Shown here one piece after another: positions 34,362-42,591 of a stretch of 64,000 nt of DNA (position 1 is the stretch's first letter; every line of letters begins with the position of its first letter). The DNA comes from Gordonia sp. SID5947 (GTDB taxonomy: Bacteria; Actinomycetota; Actinomycetes; Mycobacteriales; Mycobacteriaceae), in NCBI RefSeq assembly GCF_009862785.1, contig NZ_WWHU01000001.1, positions 2,170,001 through 2,234,000 on the forward strand, given 5' to 3'. A program made the position numbers and the translations under genes. The notes below the pieces were generated by a model, which did not search any database, was not told the origin of the DNA, and saw nothing but the letters and a program-made list of their open reading frames with translations.

Positions 34362-36071
34362 TCACCGGCCGCTGAACGCCGCCAACCGGGTCGACACCTG
34401 CTCCGGCCGTCCGTCGTTCTGCTTCTGGGCGGCGGTCAGCACGTCGATGTGGTTGTAGCCGTGCAGCTTGACCGGGATGTCCGCGGGGTTGTCCGACGCA
34501 CCGAGTCCGAGGCCACCGCCACCCTGCAACGTCAGTACGGGGTTGCGCCGCACGCCGTCCCGGTAGAGGTGGTGTGCCGCGATCGCCGGCGCGGTCCCCT
34601 GCACGAGGTCGACCGTGATCGCGGTGGGGAAGTACCACTCGGTGAAGTCGAGCGGCGGCTCGGACAGGCTCCGCACCAGCTGCGCGATCGACGTCACCTC
34701 CTGCGACGGATCGGTGTAGGCGTTCGAAGTGACCTCGTCGTAGTCGGCCCACGTGTACACGACCTTCGGGTTGCCGTACACCGACGGCGCGGCCTTCCGG
34801 TCGGGGCCGAACACCCCCTCCAACGCCGGCGTGGCCGTGACGACCCCATGGGGCACCGGGAACGACTTGTCCTGCACCGGTCCCCGATCGATGAATCCGA
34901 CACTGGCCTGCAGGAATCCGAGGGGTTGCGAGTTGTCGTCGAGCAGTGCCCCCACGACCGCCTCATTGGTGGCGTACAAGTCGCGGACACTCGGCGATCC
35001 GGTCGCGGCCATCGCCGGATCCTTGGCGAGCAACACCCTCAGGGTCGCATCGATGTTCGCGTTCCGGGGTAGACGGGAGACCAGGTCGTTGACGCCGTCG
35101 GGGCGCAGACGGGCGGCGAGGCCTGCGATCGCGAGCAGGTTGGTCGTTGCCGGGTTGATGACCGCAGGTAGGCGCAGTACCGGAAAGAAGCCGGTGAGTT
35201 CGCCGGTGGCGGCCGCCAGGGGCGCCGCGATCCCGGCCGGGATCTCCGGTATGTCCAGACCTCGGATCGGATTCGGCCCGCCGGCCTTGATGACCGTGTC
35301 GAGCGCGAAATAGCCTGAACACTGGTTGAATCCGGCGTCAGTGGTCGTCGCACGATTGCCGTCGAAGTCCCAGTTCGCGAAGTATCCGGTGATGAACCCA
35401 CCGAGTGAATGCCCGCCGCACAGCACTTTCCGCTTCCGCGTCGCCTGATCGGGGAACTCGCGCCGGAGTACGTCGTATTCGTCACGAAGGGTCTGTGCGA
35501 GTCCCACGTCCCCGAGCCATGCGGTGGCGGCGCCGTCGGCGTAGCCGCCGAATCTGCGCCCACGCAGCGCAGCCCCGTGGAAGTAGTAGTCGGTCGCGAC
35601 GTCGAGGTCCTCGGCCGCGAGCCCGGCCTGGGTTCCGGTGTGGTCCTCGAGGCAGTTGGATCGGCGATCGAGTGCCCAGAACTCGATGTGCCGTCCCTTC
35701 GCGGCCGCGGCGGCCACCGTGTTGCGCGCCACCGACTCGAACGCGCCCGCCCCTTCGAAGATGCCGGGTTGAGCGACCAGCACGCGATCGGCATCCACCG
35801 ACTTCGACGGCCCGTCGGCGGAGCGATATCTGAGGTATGACAGGCGGTCACACGCGGCCGGATGTGGCTTCGCGGTCTTCGGCAACGGGACCTTCAGCGA
35901 GACGACCGACGCCACCACATCGGTCACCGGTGACGACGACACCACCCGGCGCTCTGTACGTTCCGCAGACGGATTGCCTGCCGCCACCGGCAGCTGCATG
36001 GCCTGCACGACCATCGCGCTGAGCAATCCGGAGACCACGATCACCGGCGCCCACCGCACACGCATCCCCAT
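34362..36071 (-). CDS. Secreted alpha/beta hydrolase of unknown substrate
   Basis: The 569-residue protein starts with a signal-like segment (MGMRVRWAPVIVVSGLLSAMVVQAM) that probably directs secretion or anchoring. The nucleophile elbow is GGHSLGG (near residue 220), preceded by a hydrolase core. A long insertion with IPEIPAGIAAPLAAATGEL and many small residues lies between elbow and C terminus, and GYNHIDVLTAA near the end supplies the catalytic histidine. Six cysteines might form disulfides outside the cell. ATG 36071 is preferred over ATG 36065 for its GGGGAG upstream. An esterase or lipase role is likely from the elbow alone. No neighbour explains it. Confidence 0.75.
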   Translation of the reverse strand: MGMRVRWAPVIVVSGLLSAMVVQAMQLPVAAGNPSAERTERRVVSSSPVTDVVASVVSLKVPLPKTAKPHPAACDRLSYLRYRSADGPSKSVDADRVLVAQPGIFEGAGAFESVARNTVAAAAAKGRHIEFWALDRRSNCLEDHTGTQAGLAAEDLDVATDYYFHGAALRGRRFGGYADGAATAWLGDVGLAQTLRDEYDVLRREFPDQATRKRKVLCGGHSLGGFITGYFANWDFDGNRATTTDAGFNQCSGYFALDTVIKAGGPNPIRGLDIPEIPAGIAAPLAAATGELTGFFPVLRLPAVINPATTNLLAIAGLAARLRPDGVNDLVSRLPRNANIDATLRVLLAKDPAMAATGSPSVRDLYATNEAVVGALLDDNSQPLGFLQASVGFIDRGPVQDKSFPVPHGVVTATPALEGVFGPDRKAAPSVYGNPKVVYTWADYDEVTSNAYTDPSQEVTSIAQLVRSLSEPPLDFTEWYFPTAITVDLVQGTAPAIAAHHLYRDGVRRNPVLTLQGGGGLGLGASDNPADIPVKLHGYNHIDVLTAAQKQNDGRPEQVSTRLAAFSGR

Positions 36072-36211
36072 CAACCCGTCTCCCCGCAGAAGTCGACCCA
36101 GATGCGGCGGAGCGTAGCGCGAACTCGGAGGGTTCGTAGCCGTTTTCGATCGTGCTACCAGGCGCGGGTGCGCGTTTCGTGGCGCTGGTGTGAGGAATCG
36201 ACCACAACAGA

Positions 36212-36238
36212 AAGCGGCCCTCGAGACGAGGACCGCTT
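36212..36238 (-). terminator. Hairpin after the tRNA-Phe gene
   Basis: AAGCGG (36212-36217) pairs with CCGCTT (36233-36238) and CCTCG (36219-36223) with CGAGG (36227-36231) around an AGA loop, with one mismatch. On the minus strand it lies 14 bases after tRNA-Phe and is followed by TTTCTGTTG. It probably ends the Glu-Asp-Phe transcript. Confidence 0.65.
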
Positions 36239-36251
36239 GCTCTGGTGTGGA

Positions 36252-36328
36252 TGGTGGCCAGAGTCGGGATCGAACCGACGACCTTCCGCTTTTCAGGCGG
36301 ACGCTCGTACCAACTGAGCTACCTGGCC
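36252..36328 (-). tRNA. tRNA-Phe (GAA)
   Basis: The minus strand folds to a full cloverleaf: acceptor GGCCAGG with TCTGGCC, D-arm GCTC-GAGC, anticodon loop CTGAAAA (anticodon GAA), and TTCGATC T-loop. The CCA end is encoded. It is the last of three tRNAs (Glu, Asp, Phe) on this strand. Confidence 0.97.
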
Positions 36329-36368
36329 GGGCGGCACCCGAACCGAATGCCAATCGCAAATTACTTTG

Positions 36369-36442
36369 CGACCCTGACGGGACTCGAACCCGCGACCTCC
36401 GCCGTGACAGGGCGGCGCGCTAACCAACTGCGCCACAGGGCC
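36369..36442 (-). tRNA. tRNA-Asp (GTC)
   Basis: The minus strand folds to a cloverleaf with acceptor GGCCCTG, anticodon stem CCGCC/GGCGG, loop CTGTCAC (anticodon GTC) and T-loop TTCGAGT. The CCA end is not encoded, the sequence continuing CAA, so tRNA nucleotidyltransferase must add it. Confidence 0.97.
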
Positions 36443-36490
36443 ATGTTCTGTTGTAGTGCTCTTCCGTCCCCGCAAGGGGCTGGGCAAGCG

Positions 36491-36563
36491 TACCCCCTAC
36501 GGGATTCGAACCCGCGCTACCGCCTTGAAAGGGCGGCGTCCTAGGCCGCTAGACGAAGGGGGC
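36491..36563 (-). tRNA. tRNA-Glu (TTC)
   Basis: The minus strand gives a cloverleaf with acceptor GCCCCCT/AGGGGGT, anticodon stem CCGCC/GGCGG, loop CTTTCAA (anticodon TTC) and T-loop TTCGAAT. CCA is not encoded. It is the first gene of the Glu-Asp-Phe cluster, an order also known from mycobacteria. Confidence 0.97.
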
Positions 36564-36587
36564 CGGTTCTCCGTTGGGAGCCGACTT

Positions 36588-36617
36588 AGCTTAGGACACG
36601 CGTTGAAGAAAGCACAA
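36588..36617 (-). promoter_or_regulatory. Promoter of the Glu-Asp-Phe tRNA cluster
   Basis: On the minus strand TTGTGC (36617-36612) and TAAGCT (36593-36588) stand 18 bases apart, 25 bases before tRNA-Glu. The region is AT-rich compared with its surroundings, as expected for a strong stable-RNA promoter. Confidence 0.55.
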
Positions 36618-36683
36618 ATCCTATGGTCAGAACCAATATCGGAGGTTCTGACAAACCCGGTTGCATTGCCCCGGCATGCCGAT

Positions 36684-36712
36684 CTCACACCATCCGACGG
36701 AGCCTGTAAACT
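36684..36712 (+). promoter_or_regulatory. Promoter of tRNA-Lys
   Basis: CTCACA (36684-36689) and TAAACT (36707-36712) stand 17 bases apart, 26 bases before tRNA-Lys. No other promoter is visible before the ABC-F gene, which probably shares this one. Confidence 0.5.
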
Positions 36713-36738
36713 CGTCGACGCCCTGCTCTGCGGGGCAC

Positions 36739-36813
36739 GCCCCTATAGCTCAGTTGGTAGAGCTACGGACTTTTAATCCGCAGGTCCCAGGTTCGAGCCC
36801 TGGTGGGGCACCA
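36739..36813 (+). tRNA. tRNA-Lys (TTT), acceptor arm one base short
   Basis: The sequence folds as tRNA-Lys with anticodon loop CTTTTAA (TTT), D-arm GCTC/GAGC and T-arm CCAGG-TTCGAGC-CCTGG. CCA is encoded. The 5' acceptor strand GCCCCTA has seven bases, but only six (TGGGGC) stand between the T-arm and the discriminator A. One G seems to be missing from the run at 36805-36808. With it, the arm would be normal. An A-C mismatch also closes the anticodon stem (positions 27-43). Sequence error is likely. Confidence 0.85.
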
Positions 36814-36816
36814 AGC

Positions 36817-36823
36817 AAGGAGG
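36817..36823 (+). promoter_or_regulatory. Shine-Dalgarno AAGGAGG pointing to an ATC start
   Basis: AAGGAGG begins 3 bases after the CCA of tRNA-Lys. Its best-spaced codon is ATC at 36831 (7 bases away), in frame with the ABC-F gene. The first canonical start, GTG 36843, is 19 bases away, too far for this site. ATC initiation is rare but known. Confidence 0.5.
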
Positions 36824-36842
36824 CCACGCCATCAGCGCCACG

Positions 36843-38468
36843 GTGCACGTCGCAGGCCTGTCGGCCGGCCACGGCGAACGAACCCTGTTCTCTGATCTCG
36901 ACCTGACCATCGCCGACGGCGACGTGTTCGGGCTGGTCGGCGCGAACGGTGCCGGTAAGTCGACGCTTCTCACCCTGCTCGCCGGCGTGGGGACGGCCGA
37001 TCACGAGGGCTCCATCACCTTGAGTCCACCGGATGCCGAGATCGGTTACCTCGCCCAGGAGGCGGCTGCGCGGACCGGCGAGACCGTACGCCAATTCCTG
37101 AGCCGCCGAACCGGTGTCGCGGCCGCGCAGTCGGCGATGGATGCGGCCGCCGAAGCCTTGGGCGAGGGCGGCGAGGATCTCTACTCGCCGGCGTTGGAGC
37201 GCTGGCTGCATCTCGGTGGCGCCGATCTCGATGAGCGGTCCGAGCAGGTCGCGGCGAGCGTGGGGCTCAGTGTCGACCTCGACCTGCCGATGTCCACCCT
37301 GTCCGGCGGACAGGTGGCTCGCGTCGGGCTCGCGGCACTCCTGTTGTCGCGCTACGACATCCTGCTTCTCGACGAGCCGACGAATGATCTCGACCTGGAT
37401 GGGCTGGCACAGCTCGAGGAGTTCGTCACGTCCACGCGCACACCTATGGTGATCGTGAGCCACGATCGCGAGTTCCTGGCGCGCACCGTCTCCGGCATCG
37501 TCGAGCTCGACCTGGCCCAGCAGCAGGTATCGGTTTACGCCGGCGGCTACGAGGCCTTCCTGGTGGAACGCGCGGTGGCGCGCCGCCACGCGCGCGACGC
37601 CTACGAGCAGTACGCCGGCACCAAGGCAGCGCTGACCGAGCGGGCCCAGATGCAACGCAACTGGATGGAGCACGGCGTCCGCAACGCGCGACGGAAATCC
37701 AAGGACAACGACAAGGTCGGTAAGGGACTTCGGCTGGAGTCGACCGAAAAGCAGGCGTCGAAGGTCCGGCAGACCCAGCGCCGGATAGAGCGGCTCGAGG
37801 AGGTCGCCGAGCCTCGCAAGGAATGGGAACTGCGGATGGAGATCGCGGCCGCCCCGAGATCGGGGTCGGTGGTCGCGACCCTCAACCAGGCTGTCGCGTC
37901 GCGCGGAGGCTTTACGCTGGGTCCGATCAGCACACAGGTCGACGCCGGCGACCGGATCGTGATCACCGGCGCCAACGGCTCGGGCAAGTCCACGCTCCTG
38001 GCACTGCTCCTCGGCACGCGGGAGGCAAATTCCGGCACGGCCTCGCTCGGTTCCGGCGTCCTGGTCGGCGAGGTCGATCAGGCTCGAGGCCTGTTCGTCG
38101 GAGACAAGCCGCTCGCGGACACCTTCGCGACTCACGTCCCGGACATGTCCGACGCCGACGTCCGCACACTGCTCGCCAAGTTCGGTCTCCGTGGACATCA
38201 CGTCACTCGCGGTGTCACCTCACTCTCGCCCGGGGAACGTACCCGGGCAGCGCTCGCGCTCCTGCAGGCCCGCGGTGTGAACCTACTGGTCCTCGACGAA
38301 CCGACCAACCACCTCGACCTGCCCGCGATCGAGCAGCTCGAGCAGGCCGTCGAATCGTTCACCGGAACGGTGCTGCTGGTGACCCATGACCGTCGAATGC
38401 TCAGCACGGTCCGAGCGACGCGTCGGTGGGCCCTCGACGCCGGCCGACTGACCGAAACGCTCGCCTGA
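36843..38468 (+). CDS. ABC-F family ATPase (translation-associated)
   Basis: This 541-residue protein (545 if it begins at ATC 36831) has two ABC ATPase domains and no membrane helices. Domain 1: Walker A GANGAGKST, signature LSGGQ (near residue 155), Walker B LLLDEPTNDLD. The linker between them holds the long charged helical segment RARDAYEQYAGTKAALTERAQMQRNW. Domain 2: Walker A GANGSGKST, signature LSPGE, Walker B LVLDEPTNHLD. ABC-F proteins bind the ribosome E site and help stalled or antibiotic-blocked translation. The gene follows tRNA-Lys directly and may be read from the tRNA promoter. The signature LSPGE in domain 2 is slightly unusual. Confidence 0.93.
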   Translation: MHVAGLSAGHGERTLFSDLDLTIADGDVFGLVGANGAGKSTLLTLLAGVGTADHEGSITLSPPDAEIGYLAQEAAARTGETVRQFLSRRTGVAAAQSAMDAAAEALGEGGEDLYSPALERWLHLGGADLDERSEQVAASVGLSVDLDLPMSTLSGGQVARVGLAALLLSRYDILLLDEPTNDLDLDGLAQLEEFVTSTRTPMVIVSHDREFLARTVSGIVELDLAQQQVSVYAGGYEAFLVERAVARRHARDAYEQYAGTKAALTERAQMQRNWMEHGVRNARRKSKDNDKVGKGLRLESTEKQASKVRQTQRRIERLEEVAEPRKEWELRMEIAAAPRSGSVVATLNQAVASRGGFTLGPISTQVDAGDRIVITGANGSGKSTLLALLLGTREANSGTASLGSGVLVGEVDQARGLFVGDKPLADTFATHVPDMSDADVRTLLAKFGLRGHHVTRGVTSLSPGERTRAALALLQARGVNLLVLDEPTNHLDLPAIEQLEQAVESFTGTVLLVTHDRRMLSTVRATRRWALDAGRLTETLA

Positions 38469-38562
38469 ACCGACGACGCCACCTTCCCGGTGGGCCTGCG
38501 TGTGCCGATCGGAGTTTGCACGACGAGCTGCGTGGTCCATGCATCTGGAGGATGATCCGGGC

Positions 38563-39303
38563 ATGAGGGTTGCCCTGTTCGCCACGTGCTTCAACGACAC
38601 GATGTGGCCCGAGACCCCGAAAGCCACAGTGTTGCTGCTCGAGCGACTGGGAGTCGACGTCGACTTCCCCCTCGAGCAGACCTGCTGCGGACAGATGTTC
38701 ACCAACACCGGCTACGCCGACGAAGCCGTTCCCGGTGTGCGTGCGTTCGTCGAGGTCTTCGGCCGCTACGACGCCGTGGTCGCCCCGTCCGGGTCATGTG
38801 TGGGGTCGGTGCGTCATCAGCACCGCTGGCTCGCCGAGCGCACCGGTGACCGTACGTTGTGCTCAGCTGTCGACGCGCTGGTACCGAAGGTGTACGAGCT
38901 CAGCGAATTCCTCGTCGATGTTCTCGGCGTCACCGACGTCGGCGCGTACTTCCCCCACCGCGTGACCTATCACCCGACCTGCCATTCGTTGCGGATGCTG
39001 CATGTCGGCGACAAACCTTTGCAGCTGCTGCGCGACGTCAAGGGCATCGACCTCATCGAACTGCCTGCGGCCGATCAGTGCTGCGGATTCGGTGGCACGT
39101 TCGCGATGAAGAATGCCGACGTCTCGGTGGCCATGGGGTCGGACAAGACCGCCCATGTCAAGGAAACGGGAGCCGAAGTTCTTGTGGCGGGCGACAACTC
39201 ATGTCTCGCCCACATCGGCGGGTTGTTGTCGCGGGAGCGCTCCGGTATCCGCACGATGCATCTGGCCGAGATCTTGGCGTCGACGGACAAGGAACCGGCA
39301 TGA
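38563..39303 (+). CDS. lutA: L-lactate utilisation protein LutA
   Basis: LutA is one part of the LutABC iron-sulfur complex that oxidises L-lactate to pyruvate and feeds electrons to the respiratory chain. The protein has 246 residues with two CCG domains: TCCGQMFTNTGY (about residues 40-51) and QCCGFGGTF (about 172-180), with CHSLRML between. ATG 38563 starts MRVALFATC, standard for the family, with GGAGG 12 bases upstream. It overlaps lutB by 4 bases. An upstream reading frame of 21 residues would be non-standard. Confidence 0.95.
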   Translation: MRVALFATCFNDTMWPETPKATVLLLERLGVDVDFPLEQTCCGQMFTNTGYADEAVPGVRAFVEVFGRYDAVVAPSGSCVGSVRHQHRWLAERTGDRTLCSAVDALVPKVYELSEFLVDVLGVTDVGAYFPHRVTYHPTCHSLRMLHVGDKPLQLLRDVKGIDLIELPAADQCCGFGGTFAMKNADVSVAMGSDKTAHVKETGAEVLVAGDNSCLAHIGGLLSRERSGIRTMHLAEILASTDKEPA

Positions 39304-40820
39304 CAACCGCTCGACCCTCCCACCAGGCCGGACCCCCGCATGTCGGTGTGACCGCCACATTCGTCGGTATGCCGAAGTTCCCGGTGGCCGCACGTGCCGA
39401 ACTCGCCGATGCGACCCAACGCCGAAATCTGGCCCACGCCACCGACATCATCCGCACCAAGCGGGCGGGTGTGGTCGGTGAGCTCGACAACTGGGAGGAT
39501 CTGCGGCTGGCCGCGGAGGCGATCAAGAATCGGACCCTGCACCACCTCGACGACTACCTGGTGCAGTTCGAGGAGAACGCCATCAAGGCAGGCGCGGTGG
39601 TGCACTGGGCCCGGGATGCCCAGGAGGCCAACCGGATCGTCACCGATCTGGTCCGCGGGGCGGGCGCCGATGAGGTGGTCAAGGTCAAGTCGATGGCCAC
39701 CCAGGAGATCGAACTCAACGATGCACTCGCCGACGCCGGTATCGAAGCCTGGGAGACCGACCTCGCCGAACTGATCGTGCAGCTCGGCGACGACTGGCCG
39801 AGCCACATCTTGGTCCCCGCCATCCACCGTAACCGCAGCGAGGTGCGCGAGATCTTCCTGCGCCGCATGAAAGAAGTCGGGCGACCGGCACCCGACGACC
39901 TGACCGACGATCCACGACGACTCGCGGAGGCGGCGCGGCTTCACTTGCGGGAGAAGTTCTTACGAGCCGAAGTCGGGATCAGCGGTGCCAACTTCGCCGT
40001 TGCCGACACCGGCAGTCTGGTCGTGGTCGAATCCGAGGGCAACGGCCGCATGTGCCTCACCCTGCCGGACACACTGATCTCGATCGTCGGCATCGAGAAG
40101 GTGCTGCCGAGCTGGCACGACCTCGAGGTCTTTCTCCAGGTGTTACCACGCTCGAGTACCGGAGAGCGAGAGAATCCCTACACGTCCGTCTGGACCGGCG
40201 TCACCCCGGGAGACGGCCCACAGAACGTCCACATCGTGCTGCTGGACAACAATCGCACCACCGTACTCGCCGACGAGGTGGGCCGGGACGCGTTGCGCTG
40301 CATCAGATGCTCGGCATGCCTGAACGTCTGCCCCGTCTACGAGCGCACCGGTGGACATGCGTACGGTTCGGTCTACCCTGGCCCGATCGGCGCGATCCTC
40401 ACTCCTCAGCTGCGCGGCACCGGCTCGGCGGTCGACCAGTCGCTGCCGTATGCGTCCAGCCTCTGCGGTGCCTGTTTCGATGTCTGCCCGGTGCGGATAC
40501 CGATCCCGGATCTACTGGTGCACTTGCGGACCCGGGTGGTCGACGAGCATCGCGGTCGGGTCCCGACGGCGGAGGCCGCGGGCATGAAGGCGATGGCCTG
40601 GATGTTCGGCGACCACCGACGACTCGAAGCCGCACAGAAGGCTGCGACGTCGAGCAACCGACTGTTCCGGAAACGCAGCACGATCGGCTCGATCCCCGGC
40701 CCGCTCGCGGGATGGAGTTCGGCTCGCGACATCCCCGTGCCACCGCGGGAGACCTTCCGCGACTGGTGGAAACGCGAACGTGGCACCTCACGCGGACACG
40801 ACGGCGAGGTCGGGCGATGA
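39300..40820 (+). CDS. lutB: L-lactate utilisation iron-sulfur protein LutB
   Basis: LutB has 506 residues: an N-terminal LUD domain (SGANFAVADTGSLVVVESEGN near residues 224-244 with the conserved GxxxADTG) and a C-terminal ferredoxin-like part with two 4Fe-4S motifs, CIRCSACLNVCPVY (near 336-349) and CGACFDVCPV (near 390). It passes electrons from the LutA/LutC parts to the quinone pool. The start is ATG 39300, overlapping lutA. It overlaps lutC by 4 bases. All cysteines expected for the family are present. Confidence 0.95.
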   Translation: MTTARPSHQAGPPHVGVTATFVGMPKFPVAARAELADATQRRNLAHATDIIRTKRAGVVGELDNWEDLRLAAEAIKNRTLHHLDDYLVQFEENAIKAGAVVHWARDAQEANRIVTDLVRGAGADEVVKVKSMATQEIELNDALADAGIEAWETDLAELIVQLGDDWPSHILVPAIHRNRSEVREIFLRRMKEVGRPAPDDLTDDPRRLAEAARLHLREKFLRAEVGISGANFAVADTGSLVVVESEGNGRMCLTLPDTLISIVGIEKVLPSWHDLEVFLQVLPRSSTGERENPYTSVWTGVTPGDGPQNVHIVLLDNNRTTVLADEVGRDALRCIRCSACLNVCPVYERTGGHAYGSVYPGPIGAILTPQLRGTGSAVDQSLPYASSLCGACFDVCPVRIPIPDLLVHLRTRVVDEHRGRVPTAEAAGMKAMAWMFGDHRRLEAAQKAATSSNRLFRKRSTIGSIPGPLAGWSSARDIPVPPRETFRDWWKRERGTSRGHDGEVGR

Positions 40821-41449
40821 GCGCACGCGAGGAGATCCTCGGCCGTATCCGGAACGCGCTCGACGACGTGCACGATCCACGCGTCGAGGAGACGCCGGTC
40901 GACTGGGCTTACGGGCGACCGGTGAGCACCGGTGACCTCGGTCTGGTGGATCGTTTCGCCGAGCGGGTGGCCGATTATCGGGCCACGGTGGAGCAGGTGT
41001 CGGCGGACGATCTGGGAGCTGCGGTGGCGGCCGCGCTGTCCGAGGTCGACGGTCCGATCATCGCCGACGAACTCGTCCGTATCCGCCTCGACGTCGAGCT
41101 GAACTGGATGAACGACGACGACCTGTCTCCCACCGACCTCGATGCCGTCGGCGCGGTGGTGACCACCGTGGCGGTCGGGATCGCCAACACGGGGACCATC
41201 GTCCTCGACCACGGCGCGGGCCAGGGCCGCCGCGCGGTGTCGCTGGTGCCCGACGTACACCTCTGCGTCGTCGAGGCGGACCAGGTGGTCACCGACGTCC
41301 CCGAGGCCGTCGCCCGGCTCGTCGAGACCGGGGCGCAGGCGCGGCCGCAGACCTGGATCAGCGGGCCGAGCGCAACCAGCGACATCGAACTCGATCGGGT
41401 GGAAGGCGTACACGGTCCGCGAAACCTGCACGTGCTGATCGTCAGGTGA
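40817..41449 (+). CDS. lutC: L-lactate utilisation protein LutC
   Basis: LutC is the 210-residue LUD-domain partner of LutA/LutB. Marks: MSAREEILGRIRNALDD at the start, VGIANTGTIVLDHGAGQGRRAVSLVPDVHLCVV (in two parts, about 117-150), and ISGPSATSDIELDRVEGVHGPRNLHVLIV at the C terminus. It ends the lut operon. All three genes are joined by 4-base overlaps. No lactate permease or LutR regulator is adjacent, so control is unknown here. Terminator hairpins follow. Confidence 0.95.
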   Translation: MSAREEILGRIRNALDDVHDPRVEETPVDWAYGRPVSTGDLGLVDRFAERVADYRATVEQVSADDLGAAVAAALSEVDGPIIADELVRIRLDVELNWMNDDDLSPTDLDAVGAVVTTVAVGIANTGTIVLDHGAGQGRRAVSLVPDVHLCVVEADQVVTDVPEAVARLVETGAQARPQTWISGPSATSDIELDRVEGVHGPRNLHVLIVR

Positions 41450-41452
41450 CGG

Positions 41453-41517
41453 ACACCCGCGGGTCGTCTTCGCTCACGCGGGTGTGATCGGCCCTCGCGG
41501 GTCGTCGACGGCCCGCG
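41453..41517. terminator. Two tandem hairpins between convergent genes
   Basis: ACACCCGCG (41453-41461) and CGCGGGTGT (41477-41485) form a 9-bp stem, CGCGGG (41496-41501) and CCCGCG (41512-41517) a 6-bp stem. No U-run follows on either strand. They lie between lutC and the convergent hydrolase and likely stop transcription in both directions or stabilise the 3' ends. Confidence 0.5.
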
Positions 41518-41569
41518 GGAACCCGAGCGGCCCGCGTCAGACCAAGCGAGCAGCCCAATCTGCCACGCC

Positions 41570-42469
41570 CTACTGGGTTCGGACCTGAACCGAGCGATTC
41601 GACGCCTCGGCGACCGCATCGACGGCGTCGGTGAACGGCTGGATGAAGAGCTGGGCACCGAGGACGCAGCACGCGTGTCCACCGTGGACCTCGAACCGTC
41701 GCGCCCCCGGAATCCCGTCGACGAGCAGCTCTTGACGCTCCGGCTCGACCACCCGGTCCCGGACCGAGACCACCACCGAGGTGGGCACATCGATTTCGTC
41801 GAGCCATGGGCGCGAGTCGAATTGACCGAGGCCGTCACCGAATTGCCCCATCCGGCCGAGCGGTGTCGAGAAGAATTGACGCATCGCCCACACCGTGGTG
41901 TGGGCGGAGGTGTCGTCGAGGCGGCGCGACGGCTTCGGCATGATCCGGCTCGTCGCGTTCAACAGCCGTCCCGTCCGATGGGCGTTGGCACGGTGCTCGG
42001 GGTCGCGGGTGCTGAAATACGGCCCCGTCGAGCAGAGCACCAAGCCGGCGACGCGGTCGCGATGTTGCCGCCACGCCAGCTGCGCGATTCCGCCGCCCAT
42101 CGAGAAGCCGGCGGCGATGAACTCGTCGATCCCGAGCGCGTCGGCGACCGCCACCACGTCGTCGGCGCAGTCGACCAGGTCGAATCCGTCCGACCGGATG
42201 CCGCGGCCGTGCCACCGCTGATCCATCGTGATCACCCGGTATCGCTGGTTCAGCTCCGGGATCACCGGGTACCAGCAGAGCAGCCCGGTGGTGAGCACCG
42301 AATGCAGCAGGAAGACCACGGGGGCGTCCGTCGGTCCGGAATCGGTGACGTAGGTCGGCCCCCGCCCGGGGAGATCGACAGTCCGCCCGGCCGGGATGTC
42401 GCGGATCGGATACGGACGCAGAACATGGCCGAACCCACGGGCCACACCACGGGCGAACTCAGATCTCAC
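41570..42469 (-). CDS. Alpha/beta hydrolase
   Basis: This alpha/beta-fold hydrolase has about 299 residues when read from GTG 42469. The nucleophile elbow is GFSMGG (Ser in the middle), the oxyanion segment LHSVLTTGLLCWY, and the catalytic histidine HGGHACCV near the C terminus. An acidic residue in VSVRDRVVEPE may be the third triad member. The start is uncertain: an ATG at 42577 is in frame but adds 36 residues of low-complexity sequence. The gene is divergent from another hydrolase (122 bases). The substrate is unknown; esters or lactones are possible. Confidence 0.75.
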   Translation of the reverse strand: MRSEFARGVARGFGHVLRPYPIRDIPAGRTVDLPGRGPTYVTDSGPTDAPVVFLLHSVLTTGLLCWYPVIPELNQRYRVITMDQRWHGRGIRSDGFDLVDCADDVVAVADALGIDEFIAAGFSMGGGIAQLAWRQHRDRVAGLVLCSTGPYFSTRDPEHRANAHRTGRLLNATSRIMPKPSRRLDDTSAHTTVWAMRQFFSTPLGRMGQFGDGLGQFDSRPWLDEIDVPTSVVVSVRDRVVEPERQELLVDGIPGARRFEVHGGHACCVLGAQLFIQPFTDAVDAVAEASNRSVQVRTQ

Positions 42470-42591
42470 CCTCCCGACGGTACGCGATCGGGACGCCCCA
42501 GATGGCTGGTCAGCGGTAGCCGCTGACCTCCGCGCGGGCGACAGGACCGGCCCGCGTGACTCACAACACACCAGCATGGGATGCTCGGTAC

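Noticed and set aside
36252-36813. tRNA cluster as an integration site of a mobile element
   Set aside because: No integrase, no repeated tRNA end and no change in composition nearby.
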